The notes under the pieces were generated by a model. The model made no database searches. It worked only from the letters and a program-made list of their open reading frames with translations, and was not told the DNA's origin. A stretch of 64,000 nt of DNA from Linanthus parryae (Eukaryota; Streptophyta; Magnoliopsida; Ericales; Polemoniaceae): NCBI GenBank assembly GCA_023055425.1, contig JALGPY010000014.1, positions 12,980,501 to 13,044,500 of the forward strand, given 5' to 3'. Positions within the stretch are counted from its first letter, which is position 1. Every line of letters starts with the position of its first letter. Positions 10,257-23,540 of this stretch are shown piece after piece. Both the position numbers and the translations under genes were made by a program.

Positions 10257-13200
10257 CTAAAACAAAGAAGAAATACTACCTAAACCAGACAGATCTAAAT
10301 TAAACATATGCTTGCAAACATCAGGGCAAGAAAATAGAAAAAGCTTCTGCTCATCCAAGCTAAGACCCTGTTTGGCTAAGAGGTCAGCCACTCCATTGCA
10401 TTCTCTGGGAATATGAGAAACAGAACTTCCAGTTAGAGCCAGCAGCTCACCAATGGAACTGAGAAGAGGCAAAAAGGGGGACTTTGCATTAGACTGCAGC
10501 AGCAAGGTCACAGCATCCAAAGAATCCGATTCAATCAGAGCATGATCCAGATCCAACTCCTTAAGAGCCATCAAACCTTCATACACAGCCCACAATTCAC
10601 CATGTAAAATTGAAGTAGAGACTACCTTTCTCTGTAAGCTCCACAACCAGGCACCAAACTGATCTCTACAGACAATGCCAATAGCAGAACCTCCAAAGGC
10701 ATCTGCAGCAAAGTCAACATTGAGTTTGACCCTACCAGAAGGAGGGCAAACCCATTTAACACATTTTGGGGGCAGGGACACAATATTTGCAGAACAAGCA
10801 AGGCCAGCCATAACCCTCCTAGCTTGAGCACACAAGAAACTAGCAATATCAGGAGGTATCACAACTTCTTCATGATGAAGTTCCAGGTTATGCCACAACC
10901 AAATTTGGGAAGAGGCCACCAAGAACAACACCTGCCAATCCATATCTGGAAAAGCACTCCACTGCTCAGAAAGATTAGAATCTACCCACTTCACCAAATC
11001 TAAATGGCAGAATTGGGACCACACATCATTGTTAACCAAACTCTTCCACACCCTAGAAGCAATAGCACAGTCCCTCAAGGCATGAAGAGTAGAATCAATA
11101 TCTGAACCACAAAGCAGACAAAGAGGATTACTGGAGATACCTCTTACATATTTTAGATTTTGTGTCAAAAGCCTGTCATGCCTGACAAGCCACATGAATG
11201 TCTTCCATCTCTGAAACCCTTTCAATCTCCATAACATCTTCCACCCTTTCTCACAAGGGGGTTTACTAATGGAACTAGTAGCTTCCAGGTAAGCAGAAGC
11301 TACAGTGAATTTACCATTATTATTCAGCCAAACAACTTGATCTTTCACAAGATCCACCTCCTTCAAACTCACAGCAGAAATCAAATCCAAAATAGCTGCT
11401 GGCAATTTGTTACAGAGCTCAGAGAGACTCCAACCCACCTCAGAGTCCCAAAAAGACCTCACTGTAGCTAAAAGATCATCATCAGACAAAGGACCAGACA
11501 CCACATCCATTAGTCTAAATTTGCCAATCCATTGATCAACCCAGAACAAAGTGGACTGACCATCACCAACATTCAAACCAATCCCAGAGGAGACAGCAGA
11601 TAAACTCTTGAACACATGCTTCCACACCCTAGATTGGTAAGGCTTGACTTGCCTCTTATTTAACCCAAAACAAGGCTTACCATACTTCTTGACAAGCTCT
11701 CTGGCCCAATAAGAAGAAGTGTTAGAGAGCAGCTTTCCACCCAGCTTTAGCTAGAAAAGCAAAATTGAAATCCCTGGCCTTCTTCAAACCAAGACCCCCA
11801 TTCTCTTTGGGAATAGTAGCTGCATTCCAGCTTACTAAAGATAGTTTAGCTTGAGACAGGGAACCTCCCCAAAGGAATCTCCTACAAATCATGTCAATCT
11901 CATTCATGATAGAAATAGGAATAAGCACAGTCTGCATAACATAACCAGGCAAGGCTTGAAGCACAGAGTGAATGAGGGTGACTCTACCAGCTAAAGACAA
12001 CTGAGAAGCTTTCCAAGAAGAAAGTCTTGCAAGAATTTTGTCCACCAAAAATCTAAACTTACCAGCCCCAAACTTCTTGTGAAATATAGGCATTCCAAGA
12101 TGGACACCAAGGTCTTCAGTGAGTTGAATATTTAAAATAGAACTCAACCTTCTAGCAGCCACTCTAGAAACACAAGGAGCCACAAACAGTTTTGATTTCT
12201 CAAAACTAATAGATTGACCAGCTTCTTCACAGAAATCCAAGAGAACCTGCTTCATGACTCTAACCTGCTTCTTAGTAGCCACACCAAAAAGCAGAAGATC
12301 ATCCGCAATGGGTAAGGGGAATACCACTTCTAGACAATTTAATACCCTTCCAATGACCATCCTCCACAGCCCTATAGATTCTTTGAGCAAGCAATTCCAT
12401 GACTAACAGAAACAGGTAAGGAGATATTGGATCTCCTTGCCTTAGCCCTCTCTGAGGAGAGAATTCCTCAAGTTGTTCCCCATTCCATAACACCTTAAAG
12501 GAGGCTGAGGTAACTGAATCCATAATCAAGCTGTGAAGAGTAGGAGGAATACCAATAGCAGACAAGATAGAACTCAAACAGGACCATCTAACTTTTTCAT
12601 AAGCCTTGGCTAAATCAATCTTAATAGCAATTCCCCCCTTCTTACCTTTCTTACAATTAAGACAATGACAAGTCTCCTGAGCAATAAGAATGTTCTCACT
12701 TGCTAGTCTCCCAGGCAAGAAACTAAATTGACAAGGATGCACAATATTTTGAAGCAAATCCCTCAATCTATGAGTTATAAGTTTAGTAATGACTTTGAGA
12801 GAGACATTACACAAACTTATAGGTCTAAGCTGAGAGAAGGCAGTAGGATGATCTAGCTTAGGGATCAAGACCAATAAAGTCTTGTTAATATTCTCAGGCA
12901 ACTTCCCAGAACTGAAAGCCTCCCTAACCATGTGAACCATAACCTTTTCCACAGAAGTCCAATAGTGTTGATAAAAGCCAGGATTGATACCATCTGGTCC
13001 AGGGCTCTTAAAGGCCCCCATAGAGAACACAACCTTCTTCACTTCTCGTGCAGTGATGTCAGAAGTGAGAAAATTCCTCCCTTCCTCAGAAAGAATGCCC
13101 CCTCTCCAAACAACCACATTAGTGCCATTGCTGAAACTATCAGCATACAGTTCTTTGAAGTGGGCAGTAACCTCAGCCTTAAGAGTGGGAGTGTCCTCAC

Positions 13201-14347
13201 ACCACTCACCATTCCTAAGCTTAATAACTTCAATCTTACTTCTCCTCCTAGTTACAGCAGATAAGTGAAAGAACCTGGAATTCTTATCACCCAATAGCAA
13301 CTTGCTGAGTTTAGCCTTCTGAAACCAAAACATTTCCTCCTGTTGAAGAACTAAGTTAAGTTGATCCTCCAATTCCAATTCCAATCTACACAGATAAGAG
13401 TTCTCACTTACAGCCAGGACCCTTTGAATGCCATCCGACCTAGCTTTGAGTCTTCTTTTTCTAGCAAATATATTGCCAAACACATGAGTGTTCCAATATT
13501 TTACATCAGAGGCAAACTTTCCAACAATATCAGCAATATGCCCTAACTGGGACCAATGCTGCTCCACCAGAGAACCAAAACTCTCTTCCCAGAACCAACT
13601 ATCCTCTAGCCTGAAGGGTTTAAGGCTAGGGCTAGGCCTAGGAATACCCTACAAATTAACCAAAATGGGGTGATGATCTGAACAGACCCTAGTTAAATGT
13701 TTGACAGCAGCTTCAGGAAAAAGCAACCTCCAGCTGGCATTACACATAGCCCTATCTAGCCTCTGTCTAATAATTCCACCTCCTTGATGAGAATTGGTCC
13801 AAGTAAAAATAGGCCCAGAAAAACCCATGTCCTGAAGTTGGCATTCATTAAAACAGTCCCACATCTGGTTACAATGCCTCTTATTCACAGGCCTACCCCC
13901 CTTCTTTTCTGAATTGGCTCCCACCTGATTGAAATCACCAACTAACAGCCAAGGGAGAGAATGGCATTGAGCCAGCTTAGCTAGATAAGCCCACAGATCC
14001 TCTCTAGCAAGAGGGACAGGACTAGCATAAATGCCAGAGAACAACCAATCAGGTTGGTCTTTACGTTTGACAACCCCAGATACAACTTGATTAGTAGAAT
14101 CCAAAATATCAACATCAACTACAGAACTATCCCATAGCAGCCAAATGCCACCACTAAAGCCCTGAGCCTCCACACAAAAAGACTTATCCAGTCTAGAACG
14201 TCTACAAATACCACTCAAATGAGTACTAGCCACCCTTGGTTCAACAAGAACCAACATATCAGCATCAGAAGAAACACATAAGTCAAGGACTGCTCTTACC
14301 GTATCAGCATTCCCCACACCCCTGCAGTTCCACGATGCAATCTTCAT
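10257..14347 (-). pseudogene. LINE ORF2: endonuclease, RT, zf-RVT, RNase H
   Basis: ORF2 starts at the ATG of MKIASWNCRG (14347). The apurinic-type endonuclease domain spans about 14347-13652 with GDFNQ, and SDHHPI near its end. A TAG at 13651-13649 interrupts the frame, which then continues into the RT (KSPGPDGI, IKIDLAKAYEKVRW, RQGDPISPYLF). A frameshift near 12300-12330 falls just before the active-site box, which reads IADD in the next frame. Another break lies near 11722. The last part (11627-10257) holds the zf-RVT region (CLLCGSDIDSTLHALRDC) and an RNase H (NVDFAADAFG, IESDSLDA). The protein would nick and reverse-transcribe at the target site; this copy cannot. Confidence 0.9.
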
Positions 14348-14351
14348 AGAA

Positions 14352-16115
14352 TTAGTTTGAGTTGTGGAGCCGATCAGACGACTCAAGAAAACCTGGGAGA
14401 TGAACCCCCTTTCCCTTTCCCAATCCAGGATCTCCTGAATGAGTAACCTCATTCTCAGTGGAATACTGAGTTCCAACTCCATAATTTGATTCGGTTCCAC
14501 CTCCGTCACCAAACCCGGAAGAACCTGAAATTGAATTATGTCCAACCATGGCTCCCCTACTACGAGTGTTGGAGGAAGCCAATCGAGGCCTACCAGTACT
14601 GACACCACCTCGAAGGTCAGTGGGATGCGGCGGAGGGCGACCATGACCACCGGAGTCAGCGTTCACAGCACCTTTGGTCGCCTGAAAGTTGAAAAACGCC
14701 GGAAATTGATTGAAATCAATTTTCTTTAATGGAATTCGGGGATTAGGGTTTTCCGCCCCTTTCCTTATGTTCGACGAATTAACTCCTTTCCTGCCACGTG
14801 TCCCTTTCTCATTCGTCCTAGGCCTAGCCTGTGACCGAGACCTATCCACCGTGGCATTATGCGGAGAAGGAAATTCCCTGCTACGCGGAGTACCACCTAA
14901 ACTCTCCCCATCCAATGAGAGCACGCCAAATCGGGACCCAAGACCAACCTCCGACCCGAGACCCGTTCGACTTGGATTACCGGATCCATTATTCTGAAAC
15001 AACTTCGGGTTTGGCACTTCCAGTTCTGGGTTACCGGAATTAATGGCAGAATCATCTTCCCCGCGCCTGGAGCCTGGTTTCTTCTTCCGGCCTGCAGCAA
15101 TCATCCACGCTCCATACTTTGGCTCCGGTTAGCTAGACACAGTAGACGCATTCGCATCCATGCCCGGACACTCAGCCCCCTTCGTACCTTCCTCCGCCTG
15201 AACCGTCGACCCCTCTGCCGGAGCCGCCTTAGGGCAAGAGTCCTTCCGATGCCCATAGGTTCCACACTCAAAACAGATCTGGTGGAGACCCTCATACTCC
15301 ACCAAAATTTTTAAACCATTTACCCAGATTGAGGGTATGAGGCTTTTCCCCAAATCCATCTCTACGCAAACCCTAGCAAATTGGCCTCGGGCAGCGGCGA
15401 GAGTCGTCGAATCCACCTTCAGGGCTTTGCCAAAACGATCACCAATTCCCATGAGCATTTCCTCATCAAAGTACTCAACGGAGATGCCTCTAAAACGAAT
15501 CCACACCGGAGTAGATCTCACCGCCGGAACCGTCGGATCAAAGTGAGGAGTCCAAGTCTGGACAGTGAGATAATTGCCTTGAACCATCCAGGGTCCACGA
15601 AGAAGCACATGTTCATAATCCTCCTTGACGAAGAATCGAACGCAGTAGAAACCGTATGCTAAATCAGTGAGTTCGAAACCCTTCACCAGATCCCACTGAT
15701 CCTCCAATCTATCACGCAGGATCCAATAATTCAGATCTCGACCCAAAACCTTCACAATTAGAGCACGACTCCATGGTCTATGAAGACGACGGAGCGAAGC
15801 ACCCCCGATACGTATGTGTATTCGACCATCCTCATCAGTTTCAGATTGGATCTCCAGTCCTCCCATGGCTTCATCCACCGATTCATCCTCTTCCATATAG
15901 ATTCCTTTCGGTGACCTAACCAGGGTATCACGGAAATTACGATTCCCAGTACATGATTCGTCCTCATTAGAGAGCGTAGAGTTCGACACAAAGCGACGTT
16001 TGAAGTTCGCTTGATTACGGCGGAGATCGCCGGAGCCCCCTACCGGAAAACGAGAAGGCGGAGGTTGTGGGGGAGGCTTGAAGAGAGGGGCGGGAATAGT
16101 CTCGGTTGTCTCCAT
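14352..16115 (-). pseudogene. LINE ORF1 (DUF4283 and CCHC knuckle), one internal stop
   Basis: Nucleic-acid-binding ORF1 protein, which packages LINE RNA in the cytoplasm. Reading from the ATG at 16115, the N-terminus is proline-rich. A DUF4283-type domain (around RDRLEDQWDL to TVQTWTPHFDP) comes next, then the zinc knuckle CFECGTYGHRKDSC near 15275-15235. An in-frame TAA at 15131-15129 interrupts it. The frame then continues open to 14352 with the typical post-knuckle YGAWM motif and a low-complexity, glycine- and proline-rich tail. Apart from the single nonsense codon the 588-codon frame is continuous. It precedes ORF2 in the usual order. Confidence 0.88.
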
Positions 16116-16142
16116 TTTTTCCAAGTGAAAACAACTACAACC

Positions 16143-17149
16143 TTCTTTTATATGCATCAACATCAATAGACTGGGTATATTATACTGTGCAGAAATAAAC
16201 CCAGCTCAATAGCCTAAGGTACAAATACAGTCCAAACCAGTCAAATTGATCTTAGATGACAATAGCAAAACACAGTTTTGAATTGAGACCAACCGAAACA
16301 CAACCCCAACTGCAAAACACCAAAATCAACCGGATCAGCAGCATGCAGAAAAACCGTTGACCAATATCAATTGAACCCAAATAATTCAAATCTGGCATCA
16401 AAACAAAAGTGAAACAGCAGGTGTGAAAAACCCTAACCCCCCCCCCCCCCCCAATTAAAAAAGCCCAATTGCATAAAATCAAAACCCAGAAAACCCCTGA
16501 TCGCATAAATAAAAAGCAAACAAATCGAGATTGCATGCGCGTCAATACCTGAACAGAGGAAGAAATCTCAAGAGACCCTCGCAAGAACTGGTTCTCCGAC
16601 GAATCTCGCTTCTTCTTCCACCGGTCAACTCTTCGCCTTCATATCCACCGTCGATTTTGACAGAGTCGGCTTCTATTCGCCGGACCCTTCTCTCCGAAGC
16701 CGAAGCCACCGCCAGTGATTGAACTCCTAACGTGAGGCAAAAAAGTGTGGTGCATGTCCAGATCCGCCGTCGAGAAGATGCAAAGAAGAGGAGCGAGAGA
16801 GAGAAGAGGAGTGAGAGAGAACCAGTGCAAGCTTCGAATAGAAGCTGCAGGAAGAACAAATCGGAGAAAAGGGGGCCAAAGATACATCCCACAACGCACT
16901 ATTACGAAAACACCCCTGAAACAGGCGTCCCACAAAGCTTCTCCATTAAAAGACACTTTCAACCCCTCAAATGCCACAGTCTCTGGCTTGAAACTAAAGG
17001 GCAATTTTGTCAAATTAACAAAAAACACCCACTCACAGAATGCCCTTCATTTCAGCCCAAACCTCCACCCACTCACTCACAAACCCCCGTAATTTCAACC
17101 AACTCCTAGGGCCAAAAACGACCTTTTAACATTGAGGAATGTTAAAAGG
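16143..17149. other. Low-copy sequence, possible minus-strand 5' untranslated exon
   Basis: It contains a run of 16 C (16437-16452). A GC-rich segment (about 16549-16720) ends on the minus strand at a good donor, CAG/GTATTG. It resembles a plant 5' untranslated first exon and could belong to the gene whose AP-3 mu exons lie beyond the LINE, but nothing proves the link. A CT/GA-rich stretch follows (16770-16830). No protein domain is recognised. Confidence 0.3.
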
Positions 17150-17151
17150 TA

Positions 17152-18341
17152 CTCCCTCCGTATCACTAGTTTCTTCAAAAAAATTGAGGGCGCGGAAATT
17201 AAGAAACCCCTGGAAAAGACAACTTTACCCCTCATCAAAGTAGTTCCAAAATTAAACAAATTTCAATAAACACCATAACTACTTTACCCCCCACTAAACA
17301 CCAAGAACAACCATAAAAACATCAAGAACAACCATATCTGCATATCAACATCAAGAACAAATTCTAAATACAACAACAACAAAAACAACAACAAACCCAG
17401 ATCTGTACAGAAGAAACTAAAAAACTTCATCACCATAAACAGCATATAACTTGTAGATTCACATAAGAGATTCTAAAGACAACAAAACAACCAGATCTAT
17501 ACAGAATATTTTGAGATCTAAATAGAAGAACAACAAATTTGCAGAATGGAGAAGAGGAAGGGAATAGAATCGGGACCAAGAACAAGAGAGAGGTCAAAGC
17601 TTTTAATCGCCGTGGCCGCCGCCCCCTCCATCGTCTGTGCCCGCAGCAAAAGAGACGACTATAGCAGGATATTTGAAGAAGAACTCTTACGATGGGGATG
17701 ACATGAAGCCATCTTCTTGGGTCGAAGCCATCGCCGTCAACGGCTACATCTTTGCCGAAAGATCTATCACCGCTGACCGATCCGCCGTCTCCTTCACTCA
17801 CCACCACCGTCGGAGCAGATCCATCGATCAAGAAGCCCTCTCAACTTTGTCCGATCTGTTTCTGTTGAAGCCATCTTTACCGTTCGAGGCAGATCGAAGC
17901 CTCTTTACCGTTCGAGGCAGAGGAAGAGAGGGAGGCAGAGAGAGGGAGGCACTGGTTCTTCGTCGATCTGCTGCTATCGCTCTCCCTCTGCCTCTCTCTC
18001 TTCCTCCCTCTCTCTCTATGTCCGTGTGTGAGCTTGTGTGTGCGGCTGATAGGGTTGTGAAATGTGAAGAACAGAAGAAAGAGATAGTGTTGTGGGTAGG
18101 GTTTTAGGGATGGGTGGATCTGAGCTTGATTAATTAGTACACTTTAAGTATAATCGGGCTTGATTAATCAGATCTATTTACTAATCTGATTAGTTAAGCC
18201 CAATTAAAAATACTAGTGGGTTTTTTTATTGAGGGTATTGTTGTATTTTTGTTGTAGAAAGTTTCCATATTAGGAAATTTTGAAGAACCTGGAGATACGC
18301 CCAAAATGGAATTTTTGAAGAACCTGGTGATACGGAGGGAG
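17152..18341. mobile_element. Long Stowaway-type element with internal cargo
   Basis: It begins CTCCCTCCGTATCACTAGTT and ends with the inverted form of CTCCCTCCGTATCACCAGGT. TA dinucleotides flank it at 17150-17151 and 18342-18343. The terminal repeats are about 30 bp, and the right end carries a second, shorter copy of the terminal motif. At 1190 bp it is much longer than typical Stowaway MITEs. The interior (about 17550-18110) is GC-richer and gene-like. No transposase is visible. Confidence 0.78.
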
Positions 18342-18343
18342 TA

Positions 18344-18857
18344 AGTAGATTTAGTACACATTTTTTAATTTGACAATATTAATGCGTCATTAACCCATCC
18401 AAAGGCTAAAATGGTCCAGTCCCAAAACATATGAACATCCACATCTTCAACCCATAATCCTGTCACAAAAATTCCAGATTCATACACTTTTTCTCTATCC
18501 TTCGCGGAAAACGTCATTAACCCATAGCCACCCCCATCGCCATGAAAACAACCAAGCAAACTCATAACTCAACCAAAAAATCATCCAAACGCCAAAAATC
18601 ATAGTCCAACCTCCATTATTTCCGGCCATAACCTCTAACTTCTGAAACTCTCGAGACCCTCCAACTTCTATATTGAACCCAATTGACAGGGAAAGGGGGG
18701 GAGAGGTAGAGCACGACAGAAGGATGGGGTGAGAGAGATGGCGGACAAATAGAGAGAGAGGGACACAACCGCAACCCTCGATCTCATCCTCCCCCTTTTT
18801 TTACTTTTGTCTTCATGGTTTTCTTCGGTCTTTTTTTCCTCTTTCGTCTTTTTGAGC
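18344..18857. other. No gene recognised
   Basis: Mixed sequence ending in CT- and T-rich tracts at the 3' end of the second LINE. I see no domain or element terminus. Confidence 0.5.
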
Positions 18858-21800
18858 TTTTTTTTGATAAATGGACTTTTATTGAAAAATTAAACAGAAG
18901 TGGGGCTTGAGAGGCCCATTACATCACTAAGAAGAGCTTTAGATGCCCAATGGGGCTCATTTAGGGTCCAACACTCCTGGCCCATTAATGTTGATCCATA
19001 TTTTGCATGTAGATGGGCAACAGAGTTGTTGGTGCGGCTGGTGTATTGGAACATAACTCCTTGGAAGTCTCGGGAGAACTCAAGCGCGTCCATTAAAGCC
19101 ATTCCCACTTCCGAGAGAGCTTTCCCATTTCCCCACCTCATCTTCTCGAGCTCTTCAACCAGAGATGAAGCGTCCGTCTCCACCACCAGCTTTTGGCATC
19201 CCAACTCCTTCGCAAATCTAACTCCGTCTCTGATGGCTTGTGCCTCCGCCGTCTTAGATCTGGTACCTAAAGGGATTTTCTTTGCAAAGCTTGCTAAGAA
19301 TTTCCCTTCTCGGTCTATGAGTACTCCTCCGGCGCCGGCGGTTGATTTTTGAGAGTCCCAAGCTCCGTCCACATTGATCTTCACCCAATCCGCTTCTGGG
19401 GGTCTCCAGTTCTGTTTCACCGGGACGGATACTCTTTGAGGCTTTCTCCGATTGGCTTGGAAGGCTTCGAGCTTTTCTGCCGCCGATCTAGCGATTTCGG
19501 TACCAGGGGACTTTATGTTATTGAAAATCCATATGTTCCGATTGCTCCACAAATCAGCTACACACATGCAGATAAGCGCTTTCTCCTTCTCCTGTAAAGA
19601 TGATTTCATTAAATCTTCAAACCACCCACTGAAATTGATATTTCTTCTTCGCAGATCCAAATTGGGGAAGGCCGATTTCCAAACTTCTTTTGCTGTCTTG
19701 CAGTTTAGAAAGATGTGTGTTTCATCTTCCTCCTCTTGACCGCACAAGTCACAACAGCTGGGTTTTTGTAAATTTTGCCTATTCAGATTCCGTTTTGTTG
19801 GGAGGGATCTTTTCCATCCTCTCCAAGCTGGGTAAAGACATCTTCTTGGAACGTTTAATTTCCAGTACTTTTTTAGCCACTCTGCATCTGCTTCCGTAGA
19901 TCTATGCTCTCTGTCTTGGATTGACTGCTAGAACTGTTTTTTGGCTACGTGGTACCCTGATTGCACACTGTACTTTGCCTGTATCTGTTAAACTCTAGGG
20001 TAAAGAGTCAGGTACTGGGTGAGTAGGCAGGGGAATCTTCTTGATATCTTCTATGTCTACCGGCCAGAACCTCTCTTCTAGCTTCTGTGTGTTCCACCTC
20101 CCTTGTCCTTGGATGATGAGGTCTTGAACTAGCAATTCTTGATCCTCTGACACTGTTATAGGCTTGTACGGATAATCTTTGGGTAGCCAGGGATCTGTAA
20201 ACGCCCTTATGCTGCTGTCATTACCAACTGTCCACTTTAATCCCTCCATGATGATGCTCCGACTGGAGATGATACTTTTCCAGGTATATGAGCACTGAGA
20301 GGTTGTCCCTATGTCGAAAATGCTCGTACGAGCACAATACTTTTTGAGCAAGACTTGACTCAAAAGTGATTATGGGTTTGTGATGATCCTCCAGAACTGC
20401 TTGCCCAGCATCGCAGTGTTGAAACTTTGTATGTCAACAAAACCAACTCCACCTTTTCCTCTGGGCTCTTTCAATTGTTCCCACGCAATCCGACTGATAC
20501 CTTTTCTGTCTTCTTCATGAGCCCAGAAGAAACTTCTGCAAATTGCCTCTATTTTCCTACAGGTTGATACTGGGAGCTTGACACAACTCATAGTGTAAGT
20601 TGGTATAGCTTGTGCTACGGCTTTAATGAGTACTTCTCTACCTGCAAAAGAGAGAGAACTCTTCCTCCACGATTTACATTTAGATTCAACTTTATTAGGA
20701 ACAAAATTGAAATCTAACGACTTGTTCTTCCCAATTGTTGTAGGTAATCCCAGATAGCGGTCGTGTGACTCAACCAATTGAACCGCAATCCGGTTACTGA
20801 GCTCCACTTTTCAATCTTCAGAAATGTTTGAGGAGAAGACAATTGCACTCTTGTCAAGATTTACTTTCTGTCCCGTGGCTTTTTCAAAATTTTGTAATAA
20901 CTGTAATATGTAGTCTAGCTCCTCTTCCGTATCTTTTGAGAATAGAATGCTATCGTTCGCGAAGAACAAGTGGGAGATTTTTGGCCCGTTTCTAGACGCA
21001 GCAAGACCAGAGAGTCTACCATTGGAAGTAGCAGTTGTGAGTCCTCGTGAAAGGGCTTCTCTACAGAGGAGGAACAGATACGGGGAGAGGGTACATCCTT
21101 GTCTTAAACCTCGCTCAGGTATGACTTATCCACACATTCTACCTTCATACGCAAAACAAAATGAAACTGTAGTAATACAGTCCATAACAAGGCTTATCCA
21201 TCTGGTTCCAAAACCAATACGCTCCATACAAGCTTTTAGAAAACCCCATTCAACGCGGTCATAAGCTTTTGACATATCTATTTTGAGGGCAAAACTACCC
21301 GACCTATCTTTTTTGCGATACTTCATAGAATGTAAGAGTTAAAATGCAACAAGAATATTGTCGGTGATTAATCGACCTGGGACGAAAGCACTTTGGTTAT
21401 CAGAAATCAACAAAGAAAGTACCTTCTTAAGACGATTCGCCATGGTCTTGGTAACTAGTTTGTATACCACCGAACAAAGGCTTATGGGTCTGAGTTTAGT
21501 GGGCTTTCTGGCTTGCTTGACCTTCGGTATTAGGGCTATAACAGTCTTGTTGAAGTCTTCCATGCTTGTTCTGCCATTAAGTATGTTCAGACACACTTGT
21601 TGAACATCTTTACCAACTATATTCCAATATGATTGGAAAAAAGTGGCTGGGAAACCATCAAACCCGGGGGCTTCGATGGGTCCCATCTAAGAAAGAGCTA
21701 CTTTGACTTCGGAACTCGTGTACTCGCTGTCCATAGAACTGCTGAGATTTTCGTTCAATGACTGTGGTGTTTCTTGTAGAAACTGTTGCATATCCTTCCT

Positions 21801-23540
21801 GGTGGGATTTGTGGACTTGAACACTTCATTGAAATAATATGATAAGATTGAGATAATACCATCTTTCGTGGTTACCCAATTTCCATCTGCATCTTCTAGG
21901 CCTTTTAGGGCATTACGTGCCTTCCGATGGTCGCCTTCCAGTGAAAAAAGGCGGTGTTCCTGTCTCCTTTTTCTAGCCATTGCACACGACTTCTTTGCAA
22001 CCACATCTCTTCCTCTTTCAAAAGGAGATTATTTATTTCTGACTTTAATTGAGCAATGCCGCTTGTATTACTTCTCTGCGTTCTCTCCATGAAATCCAGC
22101 CGAGTTTTTAATTCAGCAACTTGCTTTGTGATATTGCCAATCTCTCGCCTCTCCCAAGCTTTGAGATTGGCTGCCAGATTAGCCAGCTTATCTCTTAGGG
22201 GGATTTGGGACGGCATGTTGCGCCAAGAATCGTGAATTACCTCATCACAGCTGGGATACTGTTGCCATGCTGTCTCGAATTGGAACCGTCTGCCACCCTT
22301 GTTTCTCACAGTGTTGGCTCCCCAAATTATCTGAATTGGGCAATGGTCCGAAACCGTTGCTACTAGATGATTCACTCTACGCGACAGGAATGCTGTCATC
22401 CTCTCCACATTCGCAACGACTCTATCGAGTCTTTCATAAATAATTTCCCCTCCTCGTGGGTTACTTTGCCAAGTGAAGTCTTTGCCGACATAACCCAAAT
22501 TGAGAAGTTCTAGATCTTGGAGAACTTGACGAAACAATTTAGAACTTTGGTCATCAAAACCTCTTTCGCCTAGCTTCTCGTTTGCATTGGTCATGGCATT
22601 AAAGTCACCGATAACACACCAGGGACCATTCTTGTTGCCTCGAATACGCCGTAATAGCTCCCGAGAGTGATGTCTCTCTCGAGAATCCGGATTCCTATAG
22701 AAACAAGTCAATTGCCACGAAATATTCAAAGTCTCATCAAAGACACTACAATCAATATACCAGAATGAGCTTGAATTAACATAGACTTGGAAGTTCTCAC
22801 GCCATCGTAACACAATTCCTCCACTTCTGCCTCTACTACTAACTGCTTTGTTTTTGAAATTAGAAAATCTACCTGCTACTTTATTCATCTCTACCTCAGA
22901 TAGCCTTGTCTCCAACAGAAAGACAAGACTATGGCACGAGCTCTTCACCACCTGGTGGAGAGCAAGAACCTTACGAGGGTTTCCCAGCCCTCGAATGTTC
23001 CAACTCACGATACTCATTGTGTTGAGGCGGACCGAAACCCGGTCTCTGCCTCTTCTAGATTATCTTCTTCTATAGCTGTACTTGCTCTTTCATCTTCTGC
23101 TGCTCCTGAGAACCCCGAAAAATTCAAATGTCTTTCTTTTTTATTGAACATCACCTCCAACGCAGATTTGTTCGGCGGTGGACTGAAAGTAGTAGTGGAG
23201 CCCTTCCTCTTTGCAAACTCTTGGTTATAGTTGCTAATCCGTTCTTTTCACTGACTTGTTGCTTTCCGGCGGTTTACTCCCCACCGCTGCCCCCTCATTG
23301 TTACTGGCAGGCCCTTGAATAGCCTGTACACCTCCTGTTTCTCTACCCTCCCCCGCTGCCAGGGGATTTGATAAATTGTGATTTCCATATCCTTTCCACC
23401 GGACAGTTCTGGGACATCCACTTTGCTTAACCCTCTTTCTGGCGGCTGCTCTTGATTTTGGTCACTCTGATTTGGGTTCGGGACTATATTCTCCCCGAGT
23501 TCTTCTCCTATTGGACTTCTGTCGCCTTCTGTTGGGTTGT
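18858..23540 (-). mobile_element. Second L1-type LINE, degraded, 5' truncated
   Basis: Minus-strand LINE with a short T tract at 18858-18865 (poly-A tail) preceded in sense by an AATAAA signal. ORF2 spans about 23017-18890. Upstream, about 23018-23540 looks like the C-terminal, low-complexity end of ORF1 in broken frames. The right boundary is approximate, because no convincing target duplication was found. Confidence 0.85.
18890..23017 (-). pseudogene. LINE ORF2: endonuclease, RT, RNase H, many breaks
   Basis: The ATG at 23017 opens the endonuclease domain (MSIVSWNIRGLGN, VIGDFNAM, SDHCPI). RT pieces follow in shifting frames: AFVPGRLITDNILVAF at the end of the 21686-21339 piece, LKIDMSKAYDRVEW near 21290, and thumb/connection from 20807. 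The active-site box near 20950 reads FAND instead of FADD, losing one catalytic aspartate. The last frame (19747-18890) has the zf-RVT tail (CGQEEEDETHIFLNC) and an RNase H (INVDGAWD, VVETDASSLV, NNSVAHLHA). At least five frame breaks make the copy inactive. It is less well preserved than the LINE at 10-16 kb. Confidence 0.87.

Larger units (their letters stand above)
10221..16132 (-). mobile_element. L1-type LINE, full length, inactive
   Basis: Minus-strand LINE of 5.9 kb with a T12 tract at 10221-10232 (its poly-A tail). It is flanked by the direct duplication AACTACAACC (10211-10220 and 16133-16142). ORF1 with a CCHC knuckle is followed by ORF2 with endonuclease, RT, a zf-RVT region and RNase H, the layout of plant L1 elements. 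The 5' end just outside the ORF1 start suggests a complete copy. Several stops and frameshifts make it inactive. Confidence 0.93.
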
